From assembly GCF_933775445.1 (NCBI RefSeq), contig NC_065874.1, forward strand, positions 6,033,001 through 6,097,000: a DNA stretch of 64,000 nucleotides, in the 5' to 3' direction. The DNA is from Argentina anserina (taxonomy: Eukaryota > Streptophyta > Magnoliopsida > Rosales > Rosaceae). The position numbers and the translations under genes are program-made. Under the pieces are notes generated by a model. The model was not told the origin of the DNA. It worked only from the letters and a program-made list of their open reading frames with translations, and searched no databases. This document shows, in pieces, positions 1-13,480 of the stretch (the stretch's first letter is position 1; every line of letters starts with the position of its first letter).

Positions 1-640
1 ATTGGAAACTTGTTTGTGTTGTATTAAATATTGGCATATTCTATAAAATTTCTCGTATTTCTTGTTTACAAGATTGAGTCGTGAGAATTTTATTTGCCTT
101 GGCTTAGCATGTATGGTCAACGTTTGCAACTCACGTGGTTTTTAAATTGGCCGCTTTTGGGTTACATGGGACCCCAATAGCATTACATTATGATTTTGGA
201 CTTTGAAATTTGGAAAACGGACCTCGGAACGTCAAAATTGACATTGTTTTTCCCGGTTACTGTTCCGGCGTTTTTTGACGTTTTACCGGCGTATTCGCCG
301 CCTTCCGGCCATATTCCGGCGTTTCCGGCACCGCCATCCGGTTCCGGACGGCGTTCCCTGTCGGACCTGAAGTTATGGCCTCCATACCGGCCAGGTCCGG
401 CCACTGCCGGCCGGATTTCCGGCAATCGGTGCCGCCGGCTTCCGACAAGTTTTTCCGATGTTTTTTTTTCCGTCGTTTCTCGTCATGTTTTCCGCATATT
501 TCAGCAGTTCTTGCTGTCACGTTTTCCCAGTCCAAATTTCACCAGGTTTTGAGTTAATTTGACATGGTTTTCCGGTTAATTTTCCGGTTTTCTCCAAGTC
601 GTTTCATAGCTCAAATGATTTTATTATTATTGGTGACCAC
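1..640 (+). repeat. Probable 5' internal region of a decayed copia element, with CCGG-rich low-complexity stretch
   Basis: No gene is visible. Positions 265-450 are rich in TTCCGGC/CCGG words, which give open frames on both strands by composition alone. The stretch leads directly into sequence with copia pol relics, so I take it as the 5' part of the same element. The 5' LTR, if it survives, lies left of the window. This assignment is inference from position only. Confidence 0.35.
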
Positions 641-3600
641 CCGCACCAAATGGAAGGTTTTCCACCGTAATTGTTTGGTATTCAACTGCTCCAATACCAT
701 GTTTTTCCAACTCTTGAGTTGAAGAATGTAGTTCTATTGCCATGTGATACATTCGATGGGATTGCCATTTGTTTCAATCCCCTCTCTTACAATATCCTAC
801 GGCGTATTGTGTAGAGAAGTTCACCGCGTCGTTGACTCTCTTAATCTTCATTTTGAGAATGTCCCGCCGTGAAATCGAGTGTCTTGCTAATTGCGTAACC
901 ACCCACACTGTCCTACGGCGCAGGTAGTTATTTTACGGATCTCGTGCGGAGATTGTGTTCTATATCTTCGTGCCTGCTTTGTTTTAAAGGCCATACATGC
1001 CAATGATGGATTTTCATCTTGATATTTGTGTTAAGAATGGAGAGGAATAAATCTGTCAAATTTCATTGACAATATCTTTTTCAAGCTTCGACAGTAGCTT
1101 TGTTAGCCTGCAGACATCGTTTTGCTTGCCTGCAGCAGTAGCTTTATGTAACTCAAGATTCTTTGAATCATGGGTTCGGTTTTACTGTCTTCTCGGTTTT
1201 GACATGATCATTTTTGGTCGTTTTGAACAAGATATGATGATTCGAGTTCTTTGAAATTCACATTATCATCTATTTTTCATGTTCACGAAGCGATTGGAGG
1301 ACCACCTCACCCATGCTCCACACGGTGAGGCCGAGCCTGCCTATTTCGGCGGCTCCATGGCATTAAGGCCGTCGGTGGCGGCATCCCCTCCTTCACAGGA
1401 GCTTGTGATGCCTCCCGTGTCTTCTAATGCCTCCATGACAATCTCTGATGTCAATCGCTCATTTTACAAAGCTTGTTCTTTAGCTAGATTTCAAGGAAGT
1501 CCTTATTTTCTAAGGCTCCAACCGAGAACATTCCATTCTTACGAAGTATTTAAGGTGACATTAGTGGACCCTATCCAACCGAATACGGACATTTTTCGGT
1601 ATTTTTATGGTATAGGTTAAGAGCATCGACGCGTTGGTCACACGTCGCTTTGCTTTCCACAAGAAACGCTGCATTCGCTAAAGTTTTTAGCTATGATCAT
1701 CATACTAAGGGCTCACCACCCTTCCCATCCTCTCAAATCTATTTGAATGGATACCGTTGGAGAGTTCACCCCCACGACTTTGATGATTTCGTTTTGCATA
1801 TCTACTGGGATCGTCGTTGAACATAGTATTCCTCATGTTCATTCACTACATGATCTAGCAGAGCTCGGACTTGGTTATGGGTACTAACCTGCCGATTTTT
1901 GCATGGGGATATGTAATAATGTTGCATGCAGCGACACTTATTCGTTTCAGACCTACAACGTGCCAAGCGTTTAGTGCGTACCAGATGTTCACTAGATACG
2001 GTCCCAACGTTCTTTTCACTAACGCCTATTTGGTTAAAGTTGTTTATGTGCCTCTATTGTAGTTATCTCAATGGGTCTACTTGAAACGATTAAGTATTCT
2101 GGTTGGTTATGATTTATGAATCACCAATACTTGTCCGCTATTTCCAATCTAAAACCGTTGATCTCTATTCTGCGATATTAGCAGACGGTCACTTTGATGA
2201 GACATACTTCCCGTCGTTAGGGGGAGATATGGAATGCTCCCATTCTGGTTTTTAACACCAGGAATTGATGTGGTGTGGCGCTATGTCTCATTAAGATCTC
2301 GCACTACTCAAAGTGAGCAAATGTGAAACGCATTATCGACCTCCAAAAAGTCAAAGATTCGATGCTCAATGACTTTACCGATATTGCGAAAGTGACGAGA
2401 TCGCACATAAATGCTGTGATGTGCCGGTAAGGTTGGGACTCTCAGAATATGGGAGAATTTCATATGACCTGGCCCTAGCACCGTTGGCACCATCCTTGAC
2501 AGTGGGAAGGAAGCCGGCGATGGCACCATCGTACGCTGTGGTGTTGTCGGCGCCCGTGGTATTGTACCACAAAACAAGGGCGGCAAACGCAAAGATGGAC
2601 TACTAAGGGTCATAGCTTCGGTCTTGGCTCCTGCCTAGATGAGGGGGAGACCATTATTCTCTAGAATCAAAACTAGAAAGAAGCGAAGTGCGTAGGCACA
2701 AGTATTTCGCCCATCATCAAGAGATATCCTATAAACATGTGTATCAACTAAGTTTCTGTGGGACGCTACAGACTCATTTTGTTGATGTTAGAGAAGAATA
2801 GAAATCCCACAAATTGATCGTATACAGCGCGTGCGCGTGTTTAATGGATTGATCTCCCATGATTGATGATGTATTCGCTTATGCTCTTATTCCGTTGTAA
2901 AGCATCAACGATGAGCAACTTGACCGAAGTGGAAAGAATCAATACAGGCTGAACTAGACTTGTTATGTTGGTCGTTGTTCGTAAGTGTAATGAGAAAGAT
3001 GAAGTCATGCAATATATGCAGGACTTATGGCGCAAAGATTGTCTCATTATCCTAGTATTGAGTACGATGAGTTATATTCTCTCGTTATGGACATAATTGC
3101 TTTCCGCTACTTGATCAGTAGTAGTATCCATGAAAACTGTTTTGCAGCACATGATAGTGGTCATAGAATATCTGTAAAGGGATCTTGACGCAGATATGAG
3201 AGTGCCCGAGGGACTTTAAATGCCTCTAGACCACGGAGCGATTATGTAATCAGATTGCGACGTTCGAGAGAACGTAGTACAATCGGTTGCCAGAACTCAT
3301 ACCCATATGTGTTCATATGAAGCTAATTCTTGATTCTCTATTCCGTCTAAGTATAGACGATGAAGAGATTCAATGAGCTATACATTCATACATGTTAGTG
3401 TTGTTGGGACACTATTGCTTTCATTATGACGTGATTAACTATGCGCCTATGCATTGTCATTGGACTTGCATTGCTTCTTTGACATGGGTTTAGTTCTACA
3501 CTTAGTGAACTAACACAAATCCTATCCACACCAACACCGCCAGCAGCTCCAGCAACATCAACGTACGCCTTGGTGTAGCAGTCGACACTGGTAGTGTAGA

Positions 3601-4432
3601 GGATGCGTACGGTTCCGTCTCGAACCAAAATCAGTCATTCATTGGTTCATGTGACAAATCAGAATCTGTCCAGTTTCGTAGGCCAACTTCAATGAGACCT
3701 ACAGGACAGCTCGCTCGATGAAATATGGTGAAATTAGTACCGTTGGAAATGTCTATGTGTCTACTTTCAAGGGACATCAACCTTTCGTTCATAGCTATCA
3801 TATTGAGTGAGTTATGGTTGTTTTAGAAAAGTAGGACAGTCCTGTCCGGAAATTTGCAAGTCAGTCAACTTCGACAGAGCATTGTGAACTGCTCCGATCG
3901 GATGAGGTTGTGAACCTTATGTCACTGGAAAGCCACATGTGTCTACTTTTCAGAATATTTTACAGTTTGCTGAAAGCTATTTTGACGAAGAAGTTATGGC
4001 CGTTTAAGTGAGTGAAGGTCATTCTACCCGAGAATCTGATTTTCATTGCAAACTCTTGTTTTGAGTTGTTATGCAATCTTGTTTCCTAAGATCTAAGTTT
4101 GGCTAAGTATAGCATGGATGATCTAAGGATATGTGGATAGATTAATGATTAATCATTAGCCCAAGACTACGTTTGAGAAGCATGTAATGAACGTTGTATA
4201 CGTTGTTCTTTGTACTCCATGATTATGGCACTAATCAGGGGGAGTTGTTTCGTAGACTTCAGGGGGAGTCTACCTCACATGATGCTATCAAATGTAGACG
4301 GTGCGTTGTGCTCTTTTTCTCTTCGATCAAGCTTTTGTTTTTACTCAAGAGGTTTTTATTTTGCTTGACAAGGTTTTTACCGAGGCAACAATGTGTGCAC
4401 CATGCAACCTAGACATGCGACACAAGGGGGAG
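640..4432 (+). mobile_element. Degenerate Ty1-copia retrotransposon, internal region
   Basis: Broken reading frames on the plus strand resemble a plant Ty1-copia polyprotein in the order integrase, then reverse transcriptase. Around 1640-2060 are integrase-core relics (HVHSLHDLAE-like and AWGYVIMLHAATLIRFRPT). At 2100-2230 there is a stretch reading like ADGHFDETYFPSLGGD, typical of the integrase/RT junction. At 2290-2440 is a PVRLGLSEYGRIS-type segment, and at 3190-3320 short pieces recall the KVPEG...YNRL...CVFI part of RT. At 4190-4432 is the usual AT-rich tail with GGGGGAG motifs and repeated AGG-TTTTT lines. Stops and frameshifts occur throughout, so no protein can be made. Positions 3490-4180 show no coding trace. 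Confidence 0.75.
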
Positions 4433-4632
4433 TGTTCCGGGAGAATTACTATTCTACCCTTGTATGTGTCTTAGTCTAATAGGTTTCCTGTTAGGAGATA
4501 GATTAGCATCTCCGTAATAGATTAGGACTTCGAATCCTACGGGATTGTGGTTTTGTAATGCCTATATATAGGCCCCCGTATCATTCAATAATACACAATT
4601 ATTTCATCCTAAAACAATTTTAAATTTTTACA
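4433..4632 (+). mobile_element. 3' LTR of the copia element
   Basis: A polypurine tract (AAGGGGGAG) ends at about 4432, and the LTR begins TGTTCCGGGAG. It holds a TATA-like CCTATATATAGG at 4561-4572 and an ATTCAATAATA stretch, and I end it at TTTTTACA near 4632. A length near 200 bp is normal for small copia LTRs. The right boundary is approximate because the matching 5' LTR is not in the window and no target duplication can be compared. Confidence 0.6.
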
Positions 4633-7600
4633 CTAAAATTTAGCTAAAAATACAAGTTTTTTAGTAATTTAAGGTGTGCTACAACCCACCGTAGCCCGTG
4701 TGTAGCTACGTCCTTATGTATAATACAACCCTCCTTGCATTTTCAGACAATGTTGTTTTATTATTCATTATTTAGTGATATTATTTAAAGTTTTCTATAT
4801 AAAAATAAGCAAAAAATCTTCGAATTAACAAATTTCTTTGTTTTCCTTCTTCATCAGCCCTCATGACCAATGGTCGGGTTTCCTGCTTTTAAGTTAGGAC
4901 ACTTCTTGCAACTTCGATTCAATGCCACTTCTTCAGTTCCGTACGCATTGTGGTTACTTGTATGCACTAATCAAACTAATTGGATCCGACATTTTCTAAC
5001 TGCTTATAGGGTGGAGGTAATTGATCAAACTTAATACAAGGCAGATCGAATTGTGGAGGAACCTTTCCTTACATTGGCAATATGACATGCGAAGAAAAGA
5101 TGGAAAAAACCCCTGGTGAAATCTTCCCAAAATCATGCAGGTCAAGCATTGCCGTATTCAGAAATTTCGATGAGTACGTATAAACTGCATCTGAGTTTCT
5201 AATTCAACTAAGGGCATATACGCATATATAAATGCAGGTTAATCACCCCCAGTCCTTACAATTGCAATATAAATTAGTGTTAATTATGTAGTGATGAAGC
5301 GAGGTCAGAGCTTAATCATTTTGCTTCACTAGCTAGTTAGCTACATTGCGCTGTTTACAACTCAGGCTTCTTATGTCCAAAGAGAAGAATGCCACATGCT
5401 AAAGGGTGCGATCGATATGTCATCACGTATAGCCAAATGTGCATGCAAATTCAATGTAAAACACTTGAAGATTAAGTAATGTGAGACTAAGGATAAGAAA
5501 ACGTTGAAAGGTAGCAAACTAACAGCACGATCGTTCCCCCGTCTTTTTCTTCTTCTTCTTCTTCTAATCTTCTTATTATACTTATTTTAAAAGCATATGC
5601 TTACCATTTCCCATATCCATAGTACGTAACCACCTAATTGTTGGAAAATTATTTAAAACAGTCCCATAATAATTCAAATGGTCAATGTTAATCCAACATG
5701 CTTATTAGTATTGATAACTAGAAGTGATGTTTGATAGCGGTCCAAAAAGCTAGAAGAATGATATATACATATATATAATTACCGAATTCACTTACAAATA
5801 TTTGATTGGTAGAAAGACTAGAAACACATGCTGATTTTTAACTTCTAATTTCTCGCAAATCTTGCCTATACCGATATTAGTTCTGGTTCTTCAAGCATGT
5901 ATTTTAAGTGTTTGACATTATGACGCATGCAGTTTGTAAGCTGAATATTAACGATCATTCTTGCTAATTAGACATCTGAATATAGAGTAATTAAACTACT
6001 AATCGCTCATATGGATCTCCATCTCCTCTAGAAATGAATCCAATTACCACAGTACTTAGTTATGATTACTTAATTATAATTTATAAGATACAACCTTTCT
6101 CAGGTAACACGTCCCCGGCCGGTGGACCAAGTACAGACCAGAAGTAAACATCAAATTTGGTAAAATTAATCAATATAGTGCGCACTTGGAACATCCAACA
6201 GCAAATTAAAAGCACACCTAATTAAGTACAGTATTAGTTAAATCACCAATAGTTAAATTGATCAACACATGTAAACCATCGAAATAAGCATCCTAAGTAG
6301 TAGTGTCGGCAAGTTACAGTTCTACAGTTCCCGACTCTCCCCGACTTGCTGGGTTTATATAAATGCATGCTTAACTCTACGTTCACCGTCGTGACACGTG
6401 TGGACTGACCTATGCAGCGACCCGTAACCCGTTAATTACGTAACAACCAGACTGTACCTGCTTCCGAGCTCGAGCTAGGCTTTAATGGAGTACCAGAAAA
6501 ATTACACGTGTACGTGTCGATCGTACGTGGTTGAAAATGGGAGCTATATATAGTCTTTCATATTCATCATGTGTTGCTCGATCGATCTTTCTGTCTTACT
6601 CTACCGGATCGAACATGCAAGGTTGAGAGGACTCGAGGGAGTGGCCGGAGGAGGAGCTTCATTGCACTCGAAGATTTTAACATCATGCATGTTCTTACTT
6701 AAGTTGATGTTTTCTCATGAAGCGTGAGATATGCGCAGGAATTTTTTGACGTACATCTCAAAGGAATTCTTTGGCTAGCTATCTTCTTACTTGAGTTTAT
6801 AGGATGATTTTGCACTGATCTGGTACGTACTCCCATTCCGTGTCTTCGTTTGAATTTAAGTTTTAGATTTAGTCTGACACTTGAGTATCTAACTTAGACT
6901 CTACATTTATTTTATTTATTTATGTCAAATAGCTAACTAGTTCGACAGTCTTTAAAACCGTGAAATAAATCAATATATCTTCGATGTTCCATTGTTACAT
7001 GGTGCATCTAATAATTGTTACATTACCTAATGAATAATAAACCATATTAGCCCAATTTCTTGATCTAGAAAATTAATAGTATCGCCCCATATATATATCC
7101 TCATTACTCCCCAGTGACGCTAATGCATGCAGCCGAGTTTCATGTCTAACAATTCCCCTAAAGCAATCGATGTGTTTCTCTAAGAACATATGAGTCTATA
7201 ACCTTCACAGTTACGCGTGCAACTTATATATTGGGCAATATATTACTACGATGATGATGAAAGAAGTTACTTGGTAACATTCATATCATATTCCGCGTTG
7301 AAGTCACTTTTGGGACAATGAACGATCGGAGATGAAAGTGAAAGCTATAGAGTCGCACTTTAATTTGCTCGGTTCTCCATCGTCCTTTTTGTAAAGAAAT
7401 TATACATACACTAGAGAGTGTGTATATGCAGGGAATTTTGAAACTTTATGCGCGATCTCTTTTACAAATCAGAAGCCAAATCAATATATATAAGCTTGAC
7501 AAGTGTAAAGTGACTCAAATTTCACATGTGACTGAATGTTAACTCATTCGTAGGTGTATTTGCGATAGCGATCGAAACCATTGTTTGCTAGCTAAGTACA

Positions 7601-8690
7601 CTACGAGTCTACGACTAGCTTAGATATTTAATCCCATAAACTCGTGCAAATTGACAAGAGTGAATGACCAGTAACGAGGTCGACGCCTTCATCAAGCTTC
7701 ACCTTCCATATGATGAATGGTGAGTTGGATGTAGTTTTTTGAACACAAAATAAACTATATATGCGTGAGTCAACTAATGATATTAGATCAAGCTTGCATT
7801 TGCATGCATTGAAAGTATTTGTACATGTTATGTACAATTCTATCTTATTCTCGAATATCACAAATATAAGAAGAAGAAACATTATTAATCGTCACTTTTT
7901 ACGTATTGATTAGTATAAATTTTTGCATAGTTTTATAATAACATTGAGCTAAATTAAACTAGATTATGAGCTATATCACAAAGGCCAAAGGTAGGCATAG
8001 TCAAGATTACAAGCAAACATGAATCACTATGGTTGAATACTTGAATATTCTTTGAATTGCCTAATTGGAATGAGTAAACTTCCACCTTGAACTAGCTAGA
8101 TATTTTGTATGAAAAAACTTCTTAACTTAGTTTTTGGTGACCAAAAAAAGCAAGAAAAGAAGAAGATTTCCAAAAGTAGTCATAAGGCAGGGGGGAGGGT
8201 CCTACAAAGGCATGAACCCAAAAAAACATCGAGGTCTCCAATTGGTGGAGGCAGAGAGTAGTCAGTCCCGCCCCGCATTCCCCGCCCAACTAAATAAAGA
8301 CATTCATGCCCAAAATAAAACTTAAAATTTTAAGAAAAAATGACTAGGTTACAGGGGGAAAGATTCCGAGACTTTTATTTATTGCTAGAGCTTTCAAGAC
8401 ACAAAGTGAAACAATTTTCATACAAATGCATGTTGTCCCCAAACTCATATTTTCCAATAATAATAGTGGGCATCATCAATTTACACGCCGTTCATTCAAG
8501 AAATTCTGTCTTAATTTCTAAGTTTAATTCAATCTCTAGTCCATACTCTAACATCAATCGTGTAACCAAAACAAAGGTGAAAAGACATTTATAATTTGAT
8601 TTAGGAAAAGAAAAGAGCAAATAAAAACAAATAAAATTGTAAAAGAAATTCAAGGTCCAATAGAATTTGGTGGTATTCTCTTTGGAAAGA
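4633..8690. other. Gene-poor intergenic stretch
   Basis: AT-rich DNA with no convincing gene on either strand. It holds a short TTC microsatellite at about 5545-5570, ATATAT runs near 5762 and 7088, and the promoter-like patch listed separately. Short open frames (for example 7628-7882 and 8134-8325) lack domains, splice context and coding bias, so I treat them as chance. Confidence 0.6.
6350..6600 (+). promoter_or_regulatory. Promoter-like patch with G-box cores and a TATA box, no assigned gene
   Basis: Within 250 bp there are two TATA-like boxes (TTTATATAAAT at about 6354 and GCTATATATAGTC at 6543). Two ACGTG-type G-box/ABRE cores are also present (GACACGTGTGG near 6393 and ACACGTGTACGTG near 6505), with further TACGTGG. 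The arrangement resembles an ABA- or bZIP-responsive promoter. Downstream DNA (6600-6800) shows no protein frame, so a non-coding transcript or relic promoter is possible. Function is inference. Confidence 0.35.
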
Positions 8691-9719
8691 GAACATGAAC
8701 TTCTCCGCTGAGAAATCCCTGTCTATTATTAGAATCCCACCCTCCTTCCTTCGGCTCTCCTCTTCTTTCTCTCCTCCCCATTTTCTCAAATCCTCAACTC
8801 ATCAACCAAAGCTTGACCTCTCTCTTTCTCTCTCCTTTCGCCTCTTGTACGTTTCCCTCCTTCCTTTGCTCTCTATACGTTTTCCATTCTTTCTTGCTTT
8901 TCTAGTCAACTAGTTTTGTACATGCAGCTTCTTTAAATTTCCAACCTTTCTGATGTTCTCCTCATGATTCTGCATCTGGGTGCTTTTGGTTAGCTTCTCT
9001 GCAATCCAGGACTTGGCTATTCAGTGATTTTGATTTGTTGGGTTCAGGTATTTGAGTTTGTTTCTGCTTAAAGCTTTGAACTTTGGTTGTTACATTGTGA
9101 TCATCATAATGGGGTAGTGGTGGATTTTGGTTTTGTATTGGGGATCAAATTTCAGGTGGGTTTGTTTGGATCTTGGCAATTTTGAAACTTTATGGCTCTC
9201 TGTTTCGTATTGGCTTTGTTTTTTCTTTCAACTAATTCAGATTCCTGGGTTCTGAAAAATGGCCCTTTTAAAGGTTCTTTTTTGTTTAGCTTTGTTTATA
9301 TTTGGAGACAGTTTCTGACACTCATAATTTGTGCATGTGTTTTGGGAATGTTGGCTCTGGTTCTTTTGGTTATTTGAATTCTTATATAGTTTGGATCTTC
9401 GAATTCTGAATCTGTCTATTCTTCTGTTTCTGGAGTTTTGAAACTTGTGTGGTGAAGTTTCCAGGTGTTCTATGTGTTGTCATTGCAGTTCTGAATTGTT
9501 TTGTTTTTTTTTAAATTTCATACCTTTTTTGATCGTTTGTTGTTTTTAGACAGGGCCCAGTTTTATGACAACTTTTGTGTTTTAATGATTTTCACAACAA
9601 GTTTTTGAATGTCTTGCTGATTGAGTTTGGGTTTTCATTGCAGTTCCTTTTAAGTTGGTCACTGGCATTGAGGCATAGGATCTTTGGTCGGCTCTTATTA
9701 GCTTAGAAGAGATTCTCCA
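8690..9719 (+). other. 5' leader region of the epimerase gene (CT-rich exon and leader intron)
   Basis: A CT-rich block at 8740-8900 looks like a plant 5' UTR. It is followed by T-rich intron-like sequence ending in TTTTCATTGCAG at 9641-9643. A short exon from 9644 then leads into the ATG at 9720. A leader intron fits the layout, but the donor site was not fixed by eye. Confidence 0.5.
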
Positions 9720-12700
9720 ATGCTAAATTTTGTCAGGGGCAGACGAGAGTCACGATCCACTAGACCCGTGTCGCTTGGTGAGATTTTGGTTTCGGTTATA
9801 TCTATTATCTCTTCTGTCATGTTAATTTGATTTCTATCAGATTTTGTGGTTGGCTGGTAGTTGAAGCATTTTAACCTTCACCATTCTGAAAAAATGAGTC
9901 TTGGTTCTGTCATTTAGTTTTTTGAGAGAAGTTTTAGCTGAAATAAGAGTATGCTTAAAATATCTTGAAGTGAAATGTCTATTGTGTATGGCTCTGTCAT
10001 ACAAAGAGTTCGAAAATGTTATTCACATTTTGATTGCATTGATCACTATTTTGAATTTCTGCCTAATCCAATTTCACTTGCAGGCATGGATTACCCAGAT
10101 CCCAAGAGGAAGAACAATTTTGTAGGAAAGATAATTTTGGCGGCTGCCCTTACGGCATTATGCATTATTATGCTGAAACAATCCCCATCATTCAATCCTT
10201 CTAGCACGGTAATCCCTTGTATGCTAAAATACATGATACTACTCGCGTGGTTCTTATCTCAATGATCATTTTTATACTACACTAAGGTTCTCAAGAATCT
10301 TTTCTTTTTAATGTCTTGAAAGTTAAATGTGAAGTTTTAATGCATTTTAAAGCTCTAAACTCCATGAACAATGGATTTCTGTCCAGTTCTCCATTCGTGA
10401 TTCAGGAGTAACCCATGTCCTAGTAACGGGAGGTGCTGGGTATATTGGTTCACATGCTGCATTACGACTTCTAAAGGATTCATATCGTGTAACTATTGTG
10501 GTAGGTTTCTTCTGGATTCTGGCGGATCGTATCCATCTGATTGGAAATACTTTTTGGCTGATAAATTTCGCTTTTCGACAGGATAACCTCTCACGGGGAA
10601 ACTTAGGTGCAGTCAAGATTCTTCAAGGATTATTTCCTGAGCCTGGGAGGCTGCAGTTTATTTATGCTGACTTGGGCGATCCAAAATCTGTATCCTTATG
10701 ACTTCCTTTATAATCATTATCAATATGTCTATGCAAATAAAAAAGGATTGTCAATGTAGCCTTAACTGAACATTTCAGGTTGACAAGATTTTTTCAGAGA
10801 ATGCATTTGATGCTGTGATGCATTTTGCAGCTGTAGCATATGTCGGGGAAAGTACCCTTGATCCACTTAAGTAAGTACTCCCTGTAAGCTGGATCAGAGA
10901 TTCAGGACCATTTACTATAGAATATATAAGCTTCCGTATTCGTTTTTTGAAAGTTTCAAAATGACAGAAACGGCTAAGTTTCTGAGGGCATGCTTGTGTA
11001 GCTGGTATGAACTATGAATCTGTGATTGATTTCCTTTTAAGGTCGTCAAAGTCAATGACTCCTCTTAAGATTGTCTATTTGTATTTAAAAAGTCATAGAT
11101 AAAACACACATGGAATAGGTGATGGTGGAACACCTTGAATTTTGATGTGGCAAAAAGAAAGATTTTAGCTGCCAGATGGGCCTATAGCAATTTAAATGCT
11201 AATCTGCTTGGAGTTTTGTGATTATGAAGATTTCTTGCACTCTTGAAGATCTTCAACATCTAGAAAATCAATGAAAAATCTGTATCATTTTCCTGGACAA
11301 ATTTTTTCCGCACCTGAAGAATTAAAGGCTATTCAGTGCATCAAACTTTGTTTCTTGTTAAGTTACTTAATTTCTTTTGTCAAATGGTGCATCTTATGCT
11401 ATAAGATTTCAATTGATCTTTTCATGACTTGTTGGGCCTTTTTCACAGGTATTACCATAATATTACATCTAATACATTGGTAGTATTAGAGGCAATGGCT
11501 AGACATCGTGTGAGAACATTAATATATTCTAGCACATGTGCAACATATGGAGAACCAGAAAAGATGCCTATTACTGAAGAAACTACACAGGTGTGGATCC
11601 AACACTATGGTTTTGGTTTGCTTCCAACAAAGAAACTATTTTGTCTTTTACTTGTTCGGGTTGTGAATTCACATGATTTTATACAAATTCAGGTCCCAAT
11701 TAATCCTTATGGAAAAGCTAAGAAGATGGCAGAGGACATTATCCTGGATTTCTCCAAGAACTCAAACATGGCGGTCATGATCCTAAGGTTGGTGCCTTTC
11801 ATAAAATCACTCTGCTTGCTCTTGATATCGAAGATTATCATTTATTAGTAGTCAATGAATTTCTCATTGTTGTAAACCCTAAAGCATGAAATAATACCAG
11901 TGTCCAGATGTCTTCACTTCTTAATCACATTAAGTTCTTGATTAGTTTTGAGACCTTCGTGCCCCCAGCTATAGCTTAGATGCCAACGGATTCTTGGTTT
12001 TGATTGGGACATCGTAAAACTTTACAGCCTTCCCATTAGTATTGAAGTTATCAGCTAATTGGCTTATTATGTTCCAAAGTGACTCTGTCTGTAATTTGTA
12101 CTTTGAATAGTAAACTAGTTTTTTCTTTCTTACTACGTGCTGTTCAAAGTATCATTTTGCCTTCAATTTTTCTTTATTAGCTGAACTTTTCTTCCCCCTA
12201 TTTGTACTTTGAATAGTAAACTAGTTTTTTCTTTCTTACTACGTGCTGTTCAAAGTATCATTTTGCCTTCAATTTTTCTTTATTAGCTGAACTTTTCTTC
12301 CCCCTATTTGTACTCTTTGGTTTGTTGTAGTCACTGGCTTGATGGACTTTCTTTATCCTAAGACATGTCCATCTGATAGTTCTGGGCTCTCAGCAAGGTC
12401 CTTTTTATTCCTATAGAATATTAGTATTAGCATCTGGTAGAACCTGCATATGGTATGACCCTTATCTGAAGTGTTTAAGTTTCCAACCTTTGGCCAAGAG
12501 AATTTAACCAAACAAAATGCCTCAAAACCATCTGTTAAATTGGGTCATATATATTTTATCATCATGTTTTTCTTTTGGAATCTTTCAGATATTTCAATGT
12601 GATTGGGTCAGATCCAGAGGGCAGACTAGGTGAAGCTCCCAGACCTGAACTTCGTGAGCATGGGCGCATATCAGCAGCCTGTTTTGATGCAGCTCGTGGT

Positions 12701-13480
12701 ATTATTACTGGGTTAAAGGTATGTCTTTCTATTCTTAAATGACCTAATAAGTATTAGGTTGGGAAAGCGTTGCTAGTAATTCACCAATTATGAAAAAGAA
12801 GTAAAGAATCATCCAAGTTAGTACTTGTTACCAGCCAGAGGGGGTACATGAGAAGTTTCTGTTTTTCACTTGGATAAAAGTTACACCATTTTGATCTTTG
12901 CATCAGTATGCACTATGCAGTATGTTCCGCTGTTTGGTACAGTTTGGTGGGTTTTTTTTTTCGCAGTGATATTCAGCAGTAGTTGGAATTATGAAACATG
13001 AATTGCTTTGCAGGTTAGAGGAACTGACTATAAGACAGCTGATGGCACTTGCATAAGGGACTACATTGATGTCACTGATCTAGTTGATGCTCATGTGAAA
13101 GCTCTTGAGCATGCACGGCCCAGTAAAGTGGGAATCTACAATGTTGGCACTGGAAAAGGTTAGTATAATCTATATGTTTCATTGCAATTTGCCAAATTTT
13201 GTTTGTCCTAAAGCTTGTATGCGGGTGTCTGTTACCAGGGAGTTCTGTAAAGGAGTTTGTGGAGGCATGTAAGAAGGCAACTGGGGTGAACATTAAAGTT
13301 GATTTTCTTCCCCGCCGGCCTGGTGACTATGCTGAAGTGTATAGTGACCCATCTAAGATCTTGCGTGAACTAAACTGGACAGCACAACACACCAATCTTC
13401 AAGAGAGCTTGCAGGTTGCGTGGAGATGGCAAAAGTCGCACCGAGATGGATATGGAACCCCTCTGATAGTGTCTTCTTGA
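9720..13480 (+). CDS. MUR4: UDP-arabinose 4-epimerase (UDP-xylose 4-epimerase), Golgi
   Basis: Ten exons: 9720-9777, 10084-10208, 10387-10500, 10582-10689, 10779-10870, 11449-11590, 11693-11787, 12589-12718, 13014-13158 and 13239-13480. They join in frame to 416 residues, close to the 419 of Arabidopsis MUR4/UXE1. The family interconverts UDP-xylose and UDP-arabinose in the Golgi lumen, supplying arabinose for cell-wall pectin and arabinogalactan proteins. Residues 34-52 form one membrane anchor after a basic N-terminus (type II). A Rossmann GGAGYIG motif sits at 76-82, [10 protein letters not shown] near 193-202, and the catalytic YxxxK is Y219/K223. All key residues are present. The start was chosen because the first exon matches the family's short basic N-terminus. 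Intron 7 carries a perfect tandem duplication, listed separately. A paralogue of the same family (UXE2-type) cannot be excluded. Confidence 0.93.
12095..12306 (+). repeat. Perfect 106-bp tandem duplication in intron 7 of the epimerase gene
   Basis: Positions 12095-12200 and 12201-12306 read identically base for base. The next few bases (from 12307) start a third copy and then diverge. It lies inside the 11788-12588 intron and does not touch splice sites. Identity implies a recent event. Confidence 0.9.

Noticed and set aside
190..557. Overlapping open frames on both strands near the left edge
   Set aside because: They are by-products of CCGG-rich sequence inside a decayed retroelement. No domain is visible.
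6304..6352. Small hairpin with GCAAGTT and GACTTGC arms
   Set aside because: The stem is only about seven pairs with a loop near 30 bases, too weak for a microRNA precursor.
6620..6680. A miR166-like arrangement (CTCGAGG near a GCTTCATT word)
   Set aside because: The mature miR166 sequence is not present, the match has several internal differences, and the two arms pair poorly with almost no loop.
8134..8325. A basic 63-codon frame starting MVTKKSKKRRR
   Set aside because: Lysine runs come from A-rich DNA. There is no promoter, homology or continuation.
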